This document shows, piece by piece, positions 6,390 to 13,629 of a stretch of 15,025 bases of DNA. The DNA lies in contig QWHP01000169.1 in assembly GCA_021404985.1 (NCBI GenBank), positions 1 to 15,025 on the forward strand, read 5' to 3'. The position numbers were made by a program, and so were the translations under genes. The stretch's first letter is position 1. Each line of letters begins with the position of its first letter. Source of the stretch: Actinobacteria bacterium ATB1 (GTDB lineage: Bacteria; Actinomycetota; Acidimicrobiia; UBA2766). The notes under the pieces were generated by a model. It was not told the DNA's origin. It was given only the letters and a program-made list of their open reading frames with translations, and ran no database searches.

Positions 6390-7802
6390 TCAGGCGGGTT
6401 GCACCGTGATCGTGTGCTCGCCCTGTCCGGGGTCGGAGGTGACCTCGACGATCTGGCGGGCAGGGTCCCACGTCCACGACCACGATCCGTCCGGGTCCGA
6501 AGAGATGATGTCGAAACCCTCCGGGTAGTGGCGCGTCGCCGGGACGAAGATCTCCGTCGGAGCTTCGATACCGGTCTCGGCGTACCTGATCCGGAACACA
6601 CGGGTCGCGGGATCGTAACTGCGTTCGAGCGGGCGGCCGGCGACAGCGCGGGCGTACGTGCGGACGAGCGTCGAGACGACCGGGACCTCGTTGCCTTGGG
6701 AGTCCACGAGGCCCCAGCATCCGTCGCAGTCGATCTCGTAGCTCCACCACGTCCAACCGGACGTGACCTTGTCGGCCATCGTGAGCACGTCCGCGGTCCA
6801 CGGTGGGGCACTGTCGCCTCCGCGGCCGAACTCGCCGAGGAGCATGGGCATCGGCACCCGGTCGATCTCCCTCACGCGGCTCTGCGCCCAGTAGTCGATG
6901 AACGTCGTGTCCCCGGTGTAGTCCTGCCCGAGGTCGACGTCGGGTGTGTAGAGATGCGGGTAGTAGGCGATGTGGGGCTCGCCCGGCCGTGGATCGTCGA
7001 GGTTCCCGAGACCGAGCCGGGACGGGATGCCCTGGTTCGCGCCGAAGGACGCCGGCTCGACGAAGATCCATGTGTCGGCGTCCACCTTGCGGATGGCGTC
7101 GATGACCCGCTGGTAGAACGCGGTCAGGGTGCCGCTCTCGAACTGTGATCCCCGGGTGGCACCGTAGGGCTCGTTCATGATGTCATAGCCGAGCACGGCG
7201 GGATCGTCCGCGAACCGCTCTGCGACGTGACGCCACATGGCGACGTGCCTGGTCTGCACGTCCGCGTGCGGGCCCCACGTCTTCCAGAAGTTGTCAAAGG
7301 CCACGTTCACGGCAGGCTGGAGGTAGTTGAGCCACCAGGGCTCAAGCGGGGGCAGGACGGGAACGTTGTCCGTACGCGTTGCCCAGGCGGGCGCACCGTT
7401 CCCGCCGACCGCCGGTCCGTAGACGTCCTGGTGCATGTCGAGGACGACGGAGACCCCCGCCTCCTCGAACCAGCGCATGCGCTCCTCCACCGCATCGAGG
7501 TAGCCCTCGTCGTACACGCCCGGTTCGGGCTCGACCGCCTGCCACGCCAGCAGGTAGCGGGCGAGGTTCATGCCCCAGTCCGCGTAGCCCATCCGGAGGA
7601 TGTCCTCACGCGTGTGATAGGGCAGGTTTCCCGGGCTGTGCTTCGCTGCACCCGCCACGTTGGCTCCCTGGAGGATCAGGGCACGTCCCTGGTCGTCGGT
7701 GACGAAGCGCATGTCCGCTGGCGGTCGGTATGCGCAGGCGCTCGCGAACAGGGCCGCCACAAGGACAGCCGCTGCGAGGATTCCCAGTCTCCTGCGGCCC
7801 AC
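6390..7802 (-). CDS. Secreted GH5 glycoside hydrolase, endoglycoceramidase-like
   Basis: This 470-residue enzyme is predicted to cleave the bond between the oligosaccharide and ceramide of glycosphingolipids, or a related glycolipid, outside the cell. An N-terminal signal (RRR then a hydrophobic run, residues 3-20) ends near Cys23 in FASAC, a weak lipobox, so it may be a lipoprotein or simply secreted. The GH5 barrel shows LDMHQDVYG (121-129), MNEPYG with the acid/base Glu211, HIAYYPHLY (277-285), and GEFG with the nucleophile Glu324. NGAPAWATR and WWLNYLQPAVNVAFDNFW are typical of endoglycoceramidases among GH5 enzymes. About 85 C-terminal residues form a probable beta-sandwich domain. GTG 7802 fits the signal peptide and has a TAGTTT hexamer six bases upstream but no Shine-Dalgarno. 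It converges on the GNAT remnant with a 16-base gap. Confidence 0.87.
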   Translation of the reverse strand: MGRRRLGILAAAVLVAALFASACAYRPPADMRFVTDDQGRALILQGANVAGAAKHSPGNLPYHTREDILRMGYADWGMNLARYLLAWQAVEPEPGVYDEGYLDAVEERMRWFEEAGVSVVLDMHQDVYGPAVGGNGAPAWATRTDNVPVLPPLEPWWLNYLQPAVNVAFDNFWKTWGPHADVQTRHVAMWRHVAERFADDPAVLGYDIMNEPYGATRGSQFESGTLTAFYQRVIDAIRKVDADTWIFVEPASFGANQGIPSRLGLGNLDDPRPGEPHIAYYPHLYTPDVDLGQDYTGDTTFIDYWAQSRVREIDRVPMPMLLGEFGRGGDSAPPWTADVLTMADKVTSGWTWWSYEIDCDGCWGLVDSQGNEVPVVSTLVRTYARAVAGRPLERSYDPATRVFRIRYAETGIEAPTEIFVPATRHYPEGFDIISSDPDGSWSWTWDPARQIVEVTSDPGQGEHTITVQPA

Positions 7803-7808
7803 ATGGGC

Positions 7809-7814
7809 AAACTA
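7809..7814 (-). promoter_or_regulatory. -10 element for a leaderless GH5 transcript
   Basis: On the minus strand TAGTTT is followed by exactly six bases and then the GTG start at 7802. No Shine-Dalgarno sequence is present, and the spacing puts the transcription start at or next to the first base of the start codon. A recognisable -35 is absent. Confidence 0.55.
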
Positions 7815-7923
7815 ACCGCGCTCCGCCTCGGGTTCCCATCTCGCGACCACGGCGATCTCCGTAGACTCGGGACACTCGAGCGACCGCACCTGCTGCCGTC
7901 GCCTGCTCCAGGGGGAATCGAAG

Positions 7924-8343
7924 ATGGGCACCATCCCCGACGACGTAGGGCGGTTCATCGACGCTTCGCCCGTCGGAGTCATCGCCACGATCCGGCCCGA
8001 CGGCTCGCTGCGCCAATCGCTCACCTTCCACCTCCGTGAGGGCGACACGATCCTCATCTCGACCGAGTCGAAGCGGGGCAAGGCGAAGGACGTGATCCGG
8101 ACGGGCCGGGCGTCCTACTGCGTGGTAGGACACGAACGCCCGTACCCGTGCGTCACCGTGGAGGGGCGTGCCGAGATCCTCACGGAGTCGATCGGGGCGC
8201 CGACGGCGAGGATCATGGCACGCATCACAGGCTCGGACCCGGGACCTCCGCTCACGGACGAGGCGCTTGCGGCCGCCGACCGTGTCGTTCTCCGAATCGC
8301 CGTCGAACACACCTACGGCGCTTCATACCTCCCGGCCAAATGA
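7924..8343 (+). CDS. PPOX-class (flavin split-barrel) F420/FMN-dependent oxidoreductase family protein
   Basis: This is a 139-residue protein of the pyridoxamine 5'-phosphate oxidase-like split-barrel superfamily. The family pattern is clear: a first strand with VGVIATIRPDGSLRQSLTFHLREGDTILIST, then SKRGKAKDVIRTGRASYCVV, then a YPCVTVEGRAEIL strand. In Actinobacteria such short proteins often bind F420 and reduce assorted substrates or heme breakdown products; which one applies here cannot be told. No signal peptide or membrane segment is present, so it is cytoplasmic. The start ATG has AGGGGG eight bases upstream. A TAGACT hexamer at 7862-7867 could be its -10. It is divergent from the GH5 gene, with a 121-base gap between the two starts. 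Length is normal for the family. Confidence 0.82.
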   Translation: MGTIPDDVGRFIDASPVGVIATIRPDGSLRQSLTFHLREGDTILISTESKRGKAKDVIRTGRASYCVVGHERPYPCVTVEGRAEILTESIGAPTARIMARITGSDPGPPLTDEALAAADRVVLRIAVEHTYGASYLPAK

Positions 8344-8359
8344 CAGACGCGCAGGACGA

Positions 8360-8375
8360 GCCCGCCTTGGCGGGC
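8360..8375. terminator. Short GC-rich hairpin after the PPOX gene
   Basis: GCCCGCC and GGCGGGC are perfect complements around a two-base TT, starting 16 bases after the PPOX stop codon. The hairpin loop would have to open, and no T-run follows. It may act as a weak terminator between this gene and the propeller gene. Confidence 0.35.
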
Positions 8376-8440
8376 GGGACTTGTCGGTCTCCACGTGGAA
8401 TACCGAGTATCGAGGACGGCAGACTCGGACAGGGGATCGA

Positions 8441-10429
8441 TTGAATCGGCTGGGAGACCTCACACATCGTTTCGCGATGACTGCCACGCTCGCCTTCGTG
8501 GCGACGGCCGGCTTCCTCGCTCTGTCTCGCCATGCCGGTGCCGACCCGTACTGGCCGGTGCACGAGATCGACGGGCGTTACAGGGGTGCGAACGGGCTCG
8601 GGGCGGGCGACGTCAACGCGGACGGATACACCGACTATGTCACGAACTACGAGTTCGACCAGCGCTACGTGATCAGCCTCCACCCCGGACCTGGCGCCGA
8701 CCCACGGGCGCCCTGGCCGACTGTCGACGTCTGGACGCCCCGGCCTCTCGCGATCGACACGGGGGTCAACCCCGAGTCGTCAGCCCTCGGCGACTTCGAC
8801 GGCGACGGAAACACTGATGTGGTGGGGGTGCAGGGTTGGTCGGAGTGGTTCATCAGGTGGTGGGAGGGTGGTGGGTTCCCCGGTATCCGCTTCTTCTGGG
8901 GCCCATCCCCCTCCGACGTCACGGAACCTGCGAGCTGGACCGACTCCGGACGGATTCCCACCTCGATCGATCGGGGTCACTTCCACTGGGTGACCTCCCA
9001 CGACGTGAACGAGGACGGCCTCCTCGACGTGACCGCCGGCGGACGTGTGCATGGCGGCAATTACGAGCGGGGCGGGATCGTCTGGCTCGAAGCCCCGACG
9101 AACCCGGCCGAGAGGCGCGACCTCGACCTGTGGAAGATCCACCAGATCGCACCCGACCAGTACTCGGGTCACGGCTTCGTCTGGACCGACGTCGACGAGG
9201 ACGGCGACGCCGACATCGCGGATGCCAACGCCGACTTCGACACGCCGCAGACCGAGGAGAAGGTTCTCTGGTACGAGAACCCGGGCCCGGGCCCGGCGCA
9301 GGGCCTGCCCTGGACCCAGCACGTCATCTGGACGGACAGCTCGTTCTGGGCGAAGCCCTCGATGACCGCTGCCGACCTCGACCAGGACGGCCACACCGAC
9401 CTCCTCACGCAGACGAGGACGGCGATCCACTGGTTCCGCAAGACTTCCGTGAACCCGGTCGCCTGGGACCACGTCGAGATTCACAAGGACCCGAGCACGA
9501 CTTGGCGCTCGCGACCGGTCCGAGTGGCCGACATGGACGGTGACGGGCACCTCAACATCGTCGGGATGTTGATCCACGAGTACGGCGACCTACCCGGTCG
9601 GAAGGCCTCGGTCTTCTGGATGTCCTACTCGGGTCCGCCCACCGGCGCCGACAACTGGACGACCCACACGATCAAGTGGGGACCGGGTCGAGTGATGCTC
9701 GTGAACGAGTTCGGCGAGAAGTGGGATCAGGTCGACATCACCGATGTCGATTCCGACGGGGACCTCGACATCGTCGCCAACAACGAGGAGTGGTGGGAGG
9801 ACGACGACAGCGAGTTCGTGCCGTTCTTCCATCCCCAGGTCGACCCGAGCAGCGTTTCGGTCGTCTGGTTCGAGAACCGTCTCGCCGAGACGGAATGGTC
9901 CTGCATAGAGACTGCGGGGACATGCGACCTCCAGGCCGAGCAGCCGGTCCGTCTCGGCGACGGCACATGGATCGAGCGTGGCTCCGTGCCGGGAGCGGAC
10001 GGGAACTACCTGATGGCCCACAACGCGTTGCCCCCCTGGGTGGACAACCTGGTGTCGATCCTGAAGCGGGCGGCGACGGGGGATGCGAACCTCTACGCGC
10101 TCGGCTGGGGTGACACGAGCGGCGCGACGTGGAAGATGGACCTCGCCGGGGGGACCTACGACATCTGGGTCCGCCGTCGTGTCCCGCCGGACTGGGGCTA
10201 CGGCCTCGGCGGATCGCGATCCGACGGACTGCTCCTCGGCGTGGACTCGACTCCAGGCAGGCGTGTCGACGACCTGGGCAGGGCAGGGTCATGGACGTGG
10301 GTGCAGGCGATGACGGTCGATCTGACTGCCGGGTCCCACGAGCTGCATGCCCGCGTACGCGAGCGCGGCTACATGCTCGACAGGGTGGTCGTCACGTCTG
10401 ACACCGGCTGGGTACCTCCAGCAGGCTGA
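8441..10429 (+). CDS. Secreted FG-GAP/VCBS seven-bladed propeller protein with C-terminal carbohydrate-binding-like domain
   Basis: This 662-residue exported protein has no recognised enzyme motif. TTG 8441 is chosen because AGGGG stands five bases before it; ATG 8477 (residue 13) is possible but has no good ribosome site. A signal peptide spans about residues 1-34, ending HAGA. Seven Asp-rich calcium loops of the FG-GAP/VCBS type follow at about 57-65, 118-126, 188-196, 250-258, 312-320, 364-372 and 435-443, for example DFDGDGNTD and DVDSDGDLD, spaced 52-71 residues apart, which fits a seven-bladed beta-propeller. From about residue 488 the sequence changes to a Cys488/Cys495 region and a beta-rich domain with YDIWVRRR, WVQAMTVDLTAGSHELHARVRERG and LDRVVVT. 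This looks like a CBM6/35 or malectin-type jelly roll. It ends three bases before the convergent TetR gene. Confidence 0.85.
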   Translation: MNRLGDLTHRFAMTATLAFVATAGFLALSRHAGADPYWPVHEIDGRYRGANGLGAGDVNADGYTDYVTNYEFDQRYVISLHPGPGADPRAPWPTVDVWTPRPLAIDTGVNPESSALGDFDGDGNTDVVGVQGWSEWFIRWWEGGGFPGIRFFWGPSPSDVTEPASWTDSGRIPTSIDRGHFHWVTSHDVNEDGLLDVTAGGRVHGGNYERGGIVWLEAPTNPAERRDLDLWKIHQIAPDQYSGHGFVWTDVDEDGDADIADANADFDTPQTEEKVLWYENPGPGPAQGLPWTQHVIWTDSSFWAKPSMTAADLDQDGHTDLLTQTRTAIHWFRKTSVNPVAWDHVEIHKDPSTTWRSRPVRVADMDGDGHLNIVGMLIHEYGDLPGRKASVFWMSYSGPPTGADNWTTHTIKWGPGRVMLVNEFGEKWDQVDITDVDSDGDLDIVANNEEWWEDDDSEFVPFFHPQVDPSSVSVVWFENRLAETEWSCIETAGTCDLQAEQPVRLGDGTWIERGSVPGADGNYLMAHNALPPWVDNLVSILKRAATGDANLYALGWGDTSGATWKMDLAGGTYDIWVRRRVPPDWGYGLGGSRSDGLLLGVDSTPGRRVDDLGRAGSWTWVQAMTVDLTAGSHELHARVRERGYMLDRVVVTSDTGWVPPAG

Positions 10430-10432
10430 GCA

Positions 10433-10966
10433 TCAACTCCGCGGCGTGATCCCGTCGAGCACGAGCATCACCACGTCCTCGAGGCTCGCCTTGAGCGCCT
10501 CGGGTGAGTCCTCGGTCTGGGCCCAGCGCAGCACGGTCGCGATCGTGGCGTTGTCGAAGAAGCGCGCGAGGAGCAGGGCGGCAAGGTCACGTCCCTCCCG
10601 GCTGTAGGACAGGAAATCGTCCCGTCGGGCAAGCAACTCACGGATCGTGATGATAATTAGCTCTCTCGGCACGAGCGTCAGAGCGGAGAGGATATCGACC
10701 GCTTCGCGCATCGCCGCGAGGAAGCTCTGCTCCGTGTCCCCGACCTGTGTGACGCGGTCGGCTGTCTCGCCGAGGAACACCCCGAGGGCGGAGAGCATCA
10801 CGTCCTCCTTGCGTTCGAAGTGGACGTAGAAGGTGCCCTTGGCGACCCCGGCCGTCTCGCAGATCTCGTCGACCGTCACGGCGTCGAATCCACGGGCGGA
10901 GAAGAGCGCGAGTGATACGTCCGTGAGCTTCTCCCGGGTCCGCCGGCCGCGTGCGGTCTCTGCCAC
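10433..10966 (-). CDS. TetR/AcrR-family transcriptional regulator
   Basis: This 177-residue regulator is cytoplasmic and DNA-binding. The N-terminal helix-turn-helix is typical: RGRRTREKLTDVSLALFSAR (about 6-25), then TVDEICETAGVAKGTFYVHFERKEDVM (about 31-57), including the family signature GVAKGTFYVHF. The remaining helices form the ligand pocket and dimer interface; no ligand can be assigned. GTG 10966 is the start, matching the family's N-terminal length. AGGG lies seven bases upstream, but the TAGGGT containing it also sits exactly where a -10 of a leaderless transcript would be, so initiation mode is ambiguous. It lies 50 bases downstream of the adenylate cyclase gene on the same strand and may be partly co-transcribed with it. 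It converges on the propeller gene with only a three-base gap. Targets unknown. Confidence 0.92.
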   Translation of the reverse strand: MAETARGRRTREKLTDVSLALFSARGFDAVTVDEICETAGVAKGTFYVHFERKEDVMLSALGVFLGETADRVTQVGDTEQSFLAAMREAVDILSALTLVPRELIIITIRELLARRDDFLSYSREGRDLAALLLARFFDNATIATVLRWAQTEDSPEALKASLEDVVMLVLDGITPRS

Positions 10967-10972
10967 GAGGGA

Positions 10973-10978
10973 ACCCTA
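10973..10978 (-). promoter_or_regulatory. -10-like element six bases before the TetR start
   Basis: The minus strand reads TAGGGT, then six bases, then GTG. The same bases include AGGG, which could act as a Shine-Dalgarno sequence, so this is the weakest of the four similar sites in the window. Confidence 0.4.
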
Positions 10979-11016
10979 GGTTGCGGGCAGTCCTTGGGTC
11001 CCGGCAACACTTCCCA

Positions 11017-12144
11017 TCACCGGCTCCCGCATCCCGGGCCCCCTCGCCGCAGGATCCAGACGGACTCGGGCCGTTCGAAGCCCTTCAGGGCAACAGGGGC
11101 GCGGACCTCGAAACGAAAACCGTCCTGCGAACCTGACACGGCCGAGTGCATCTCCTCACTTACGAGTATTGCGTCGTCCTCGGCCACGGCGGCGAGGCGC
11201 GCCGCGAGGTTCACGACCGGCCCGAAGCAGTCGCCCGACTGTGCCGCCACCTGTCCGTATGCCAGCCCGCAGCGCAATGCCGGGATGAGCTCGTGCCGTG
11301 CGCACACGTCGAAGACATCCGTGGCGATGCGGCAGGCCTTGGCAGCGTCGTCGGCCACGAACATGACGGCGTCACCGATGAACTTCACGACACGGCCACC
11401 ACGCGACGAGACGACCTCGGCAGTCGCCGCCTCGAAATCCGAGATGAGCCGGGAAAGCGCGCCGAGGTCGAGCTGTTGGGCGAGAACGGTCGATCCGCTC
11501 ATGTCGACGAAGCCGACGCCGAGGGTCCTCGTGTCCACTCCCTGGGACGTGGACGTCTCACCGATGCGCGAGGCTGCGATGAGGTGGTGCCTGAGCAGGA
11601 TCTCGAACGTGTGGCCGACCTGGGACACCATGGCGACGGAAAGCTCGTTCGCCTCGAGTGCCCGCGTGCCGGCGGGGTCGTCGACAAGACGCGGCGCGAC
11701 CGAGGCGAAGAAGAGCGAGGACGCCGCATCCGCGATGCGGGCGATGGAGGCTCCTGCAACTCGTACGAGCTGGATCATCTCGTCCCAGCCATAGAGGGGT
11801 ATCCCGAGCCTGATGACTTCCATGAGCCCGAGATCCTCGGCACTGTACGCGGCAGCGTCGGGATCGGGTGCGGGGAGGCCTGCAGCGAGGAAAACCTGCC
11901 GGAAGCTCTGCACGTCCAGCCTGGTCGCGGCGGCAGCTTCGGACTCGGTCATCGTGGGGATGCCCGGTCGGACGGAGAGACGGAAGGCGACTCCGCCTGG
12001 GTCGCTCACGGCCTGTTCGAGATCCTCCGGCCCGGCACCCAGATCCACGAGGCGCATGAGCACAGCCAGTCGCTCCTCGGCGTGAGGGTCGTCGGGATCC
12101 CAGACGCCAAGGCGTTCGAGGTCCTCGGGTGTCACCGTGCCCAC
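11017..12144 (-). CDS. Class III adenylate cyclase with N-terminal regulatory domain
   Basis: This 375-residue enzyme makes cAMP from ATP. Residues 1 to about 195 are a helical region with a MerR-like segment (TMTESEAAAATRLDVQSFRQVFLAAGLPAPD, about 64-94), resembling the regulatory half of mycobacterial Rv1264-type cyclases. The catalytic domain is about 207-365. Metal-binding Asp214 sits in VGFVDMSGST and Asp258 in KFIGDAVMF. Lys254 and Asp305 (GDCFG) are the adenine-specifying pair, and Asn312 with Arg316 (VNLAAR) stabilise the transition state. All key residues are present, so it should be active and adenylate-specific. No membrane helix is seen, so it is soluble. GTG 12144 has no Shine-Dalgarno but has TATCCT six bases upstream. 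It is divergent from trpB2 and upstream of the tetR gene. A CRP-like site at 2561 makes local cAMP signalling conceivable. Confidence 0.92.
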   Translation of the reverse strand: MGTVTPEDLERLGVWDPDDPHAEERLAVLMRLVDLGAGPEDLEQAVSDPGGVAFRLSVRPGIPTMTESEAAAATRLDVQSFRQVFLAAGLPAPDPDAAAYSAEDLGLMEVIRLGIPLYGWDEMIQLVRVAGASIARIADAASSLFFASVAPRLVDDPAGTRALEANELSVAMVSQVGHTFEILLRHHLIAASRIGETSTSQGVDTRTLGVGFVDMSGSTVLAQQLDLGALSRLISDFEAATAEVVSSRGGRVVKFIGDAVMFVADDAAKACRIATDVFDVCARHELIPALRCGLAYGQVAAQSGDCFGPVVNLAARLAAVAEDDAILVSEEMHSAVSGSQDGFRFEVRAPVALKGFERPESVWILRRGGPGCGSR

Positions 12145-12150
12145 AGAAGG

Positions 12151-12156
12151 AGGATA
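12151..12156 (-). promoter_or_regulatory. -10 element for a leaderless cyclase transcript
   Basis: The minus strand reads TATCCT, then six bases (CCTTCT), then GTG at 12144. There is no purine-rich ribosome site on this strand; the AAGGAGG in this stretch is on the plus strand. The position fits a transcription start at the first base of the start codon. Confidence 0.55.
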
Positions 12157-12160
12157 CGGC

Positions 12161-12166
12161 TAGCGT
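12161..12166 (+). promoter_or_regulatory. Possible -10 element of trpB2
   Basis: TAGCGT lies about 48 bases before the trpB2 ATG, within the 69-base gap between the two divergent genes. It would give a leader of about 40 bases holding the GGAGG site. No -35 match is apparent, so this is a motif match only. Confidence 0.25.
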
Positions 12167-12213
12167 AGGTGGCCTGCCTGCAAGGACAGGACGTCACCGC
12201 GGAGGAATCTGAA

Positions 12214-13518
12214 ATGGCCACCGACCGTTGGGTTCTCAACCAGTCCGAGATCCCCTCAGCCTGGTTCAACATCGCCCCGTCGCTACCCGAACCTCTCAAG
12301 CCGCCTCTGCATCCCGGGACCGGAGAACCGGCGGGACCCGACGACTTGGCGCCGCTGTTCCCCATGTCCCTCGTCGAGCAGGAAATGTCGCCGCAGGAGT
12401 GGATCGACATCCCGGGTGAGGTGCTCGACGTCCTGAGCCTCTGGCGTCCGACTCCGCTCGTCCGGGCACGGCGCCTCGAGCAGGCCCTCGGTACGCCGGC
12501 GAAGATCTTCTACAAGGACGAGAGCGTCTCGCCGGCCGGGTCGCACAAGCCGAACACGGCCGTCGCGCAGGCGTTCTACAACAAGGCCGAGGGAATCAAG
12601 CGCCTCTCCACCGAGACGGGCGCAGGCCAGTGGGGTTCGGCCCTTTCCTTCGCAGGCGCACAGTACGGCCTCGAGGTTCAGGTCTACATGGTCGCGGTGT
12701 CGTACGCACAGAAGCCGTACAGGCGGGTTCTGATGGAGACCTGGGGAGGGTCGGTCGTCCCGTCCCCGTCCGATCTCACCGAGGTCGGCAAGGCCACGCT
12801 CGCCGAGAACCCCGACCACCCGGGGTCCCTCGGACTCGCGATCAGCGAGGCGATCGAGGATGCTGTCAAGCGGGATGACACCCACTACTCGCTCGGTTCG
12901 GTCCTGAACCACGTCCTCCTGCACCAGACCGTCATCGGCCTCGAGGCGAAGCAACAGCTCGCCCTGGCAGGCGTCGACAAGCCTGACGTCGTCCTCGGAT
13001 CCTGCGGCGGAGGTAGCAACCTCGGCGGGATCACACTCCCCTTCGCAAAGGACCGCATCGAAGGTGCGGACATCCGTCTCGTCGCTGTCGAACCGGAATC
13101 GTGTCCGACGTTGACGAAGGGCCGCTACGAATACGACTTCGGCGACGTCGCAGGCATGACCCCGAAGATGGAGATGTATACGCTCGGCCACGACTTCGTT
13201 CCCCCGCCGATCCACGCCGGCGGGCTCCGCTACCACGGCGACTCGCCGATCATCAGCAGCCTCGTCCACCACGGCCAGATGGAGGCAGTCGCCTACCCGC
13301 AGGGGAAGGTCTTCGAGGCCGCAGTCCAGTTCGCCCGGGCGGAGGGCGTCGTCCCCGCACCCGAGACGAGTCACGCCGTCCGTGCTGCCATCGACGAGGC
13401 ACTCGACGCGAAGGAGAAGGGCGAAGAGCGCGTGATCCTCTTCAACTTCTCGGGCCACGGACTCCTCGACCTCGCGGCGTACGACGACTTCCTCCACGGA
13501 CGCCTCACGGACGCCTGA
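12214..13518 (+). CDS. trpB: TrpB2-type tryptophan synthase beta-like protein
   Basis: This 434-residue PLP enzyme belongs to the TrpB2 branch, which condenses indole with serine (or phosphoserine) to give tryptophan and usually lacks an adjacent trpA. The PLP lysine is Lys112 in SPAGSHKPNTA (106-116); the catalytic Glu134 is in ETGAGQWG; the phosphate loop is GGGSN at 265-269. The extended N-terminus (WVLNQSEIPSAWFNI), the RPTPLVRARRLEQ segment and the length near 430-450 are TrpB2 rather than TrpB1 features. ATG 12214 is preferred because GGAGG lies eight bases upstream; the open frame reaches to 12169 but with no ribosome site there. No other trp gene is in the window, so it stands alone between a cyclase and an OxyR regulator. 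It may salvage indole. A hairpin follows its stop. Confidence 0.93.
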   Translation: MATDRWVLNQSEIPSAWFNIAPSLPEPLKPPLHPGTGEPAGPDDLAPLFPMSLVEQEMSPQEWIDIPGEVLDVLSLWRPTPLVRARRLEQALGTPAKIFYKDESVSPAGSHKPNTAVAQAFYNKAEGIKRLSTETGAGQWGSALSFAGAQYGLEVQVYMVAVSYAQKPYRRVLMETWGGSVVPSPSDLTEVGKATLAENPDHPGSLGLAISEAIEDAVKRDDTHYSLGSVLNHVLLHQTVIGLEAKQQLALAGVDKPDVVLGSCGGGSNLGGITLPFAKDRIEGADIRLVAVEPESCPTLTKGRYEYDFGDVAGMTPKMEMYTLGHDFVPPPIHAGGLRYHGDSPIISSLVHHGQMEAVAYPQGKVFEAAVQFARAEGVVPAPETSHAVRAAIDEALDAKEKGEERVILFNFSGHGLLDLAAYDDFLHGRLTDA

Positions 13519-13530
13519 AACGGCAACACC

Positions 13531-13571
13531 TGGGCGGATTTGGATACCGCTGCGATGTCTCAATCCGCCCA
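13531..13571. terminator. Inverted repeat between trpB2 and oxyR
   Basis: Ten-base perfect arms TGGGCGGATT and AATCCGCCCA enclose a 21-base loop, beginning 13 bases after the trpB2 stop. No T-run follows, so it could be a loose terminator or an operator for the oxyR gene 59 bases further on. Confidence 0.4.
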
Positions 13572-13617
13572 CGTCGCATTGTTGATAGCCAGGGGGGTGG
13601 AGTTGCGGAAGGGACGA

Positions 13618-13623
13618 TAAGCT
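13618..13623 (+). promoter_or_regulatory. -10 element for a leaderless oxyR transcript
   Basis: TAAGCT is followed by exactly six bases (CGTCCT) and the ATG at 13630. The only purine-rich tract (GGAAGGGA) is about 15 bases away from the start, too far for a normal ribosome site. An ATA-N9-TAT arrangement (13617-13631) overlaps it and loosely fits the LysR-type T-N11-A rule, which would suit autoregulation. Confidence 0.5.
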
Positions 13624-13629
13624 CGTCCT

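Noticed and set aside
6331..7148. The acetyltransferase frame running on for about 270 codons beyond its expected end
   Set aside because: The extension lies antisense to the GH5 gene and matches nothing. Restoring one base in the C tract gives the normal GNAT C-terminus and a stop at 6371-6373.
12169..12213. An earlier start for trpB2
   Set aside because: The frame is open but has no ribosome binding site there; GGAGG eight bases before ATG 12214 is far better and gives the family N-terminus.
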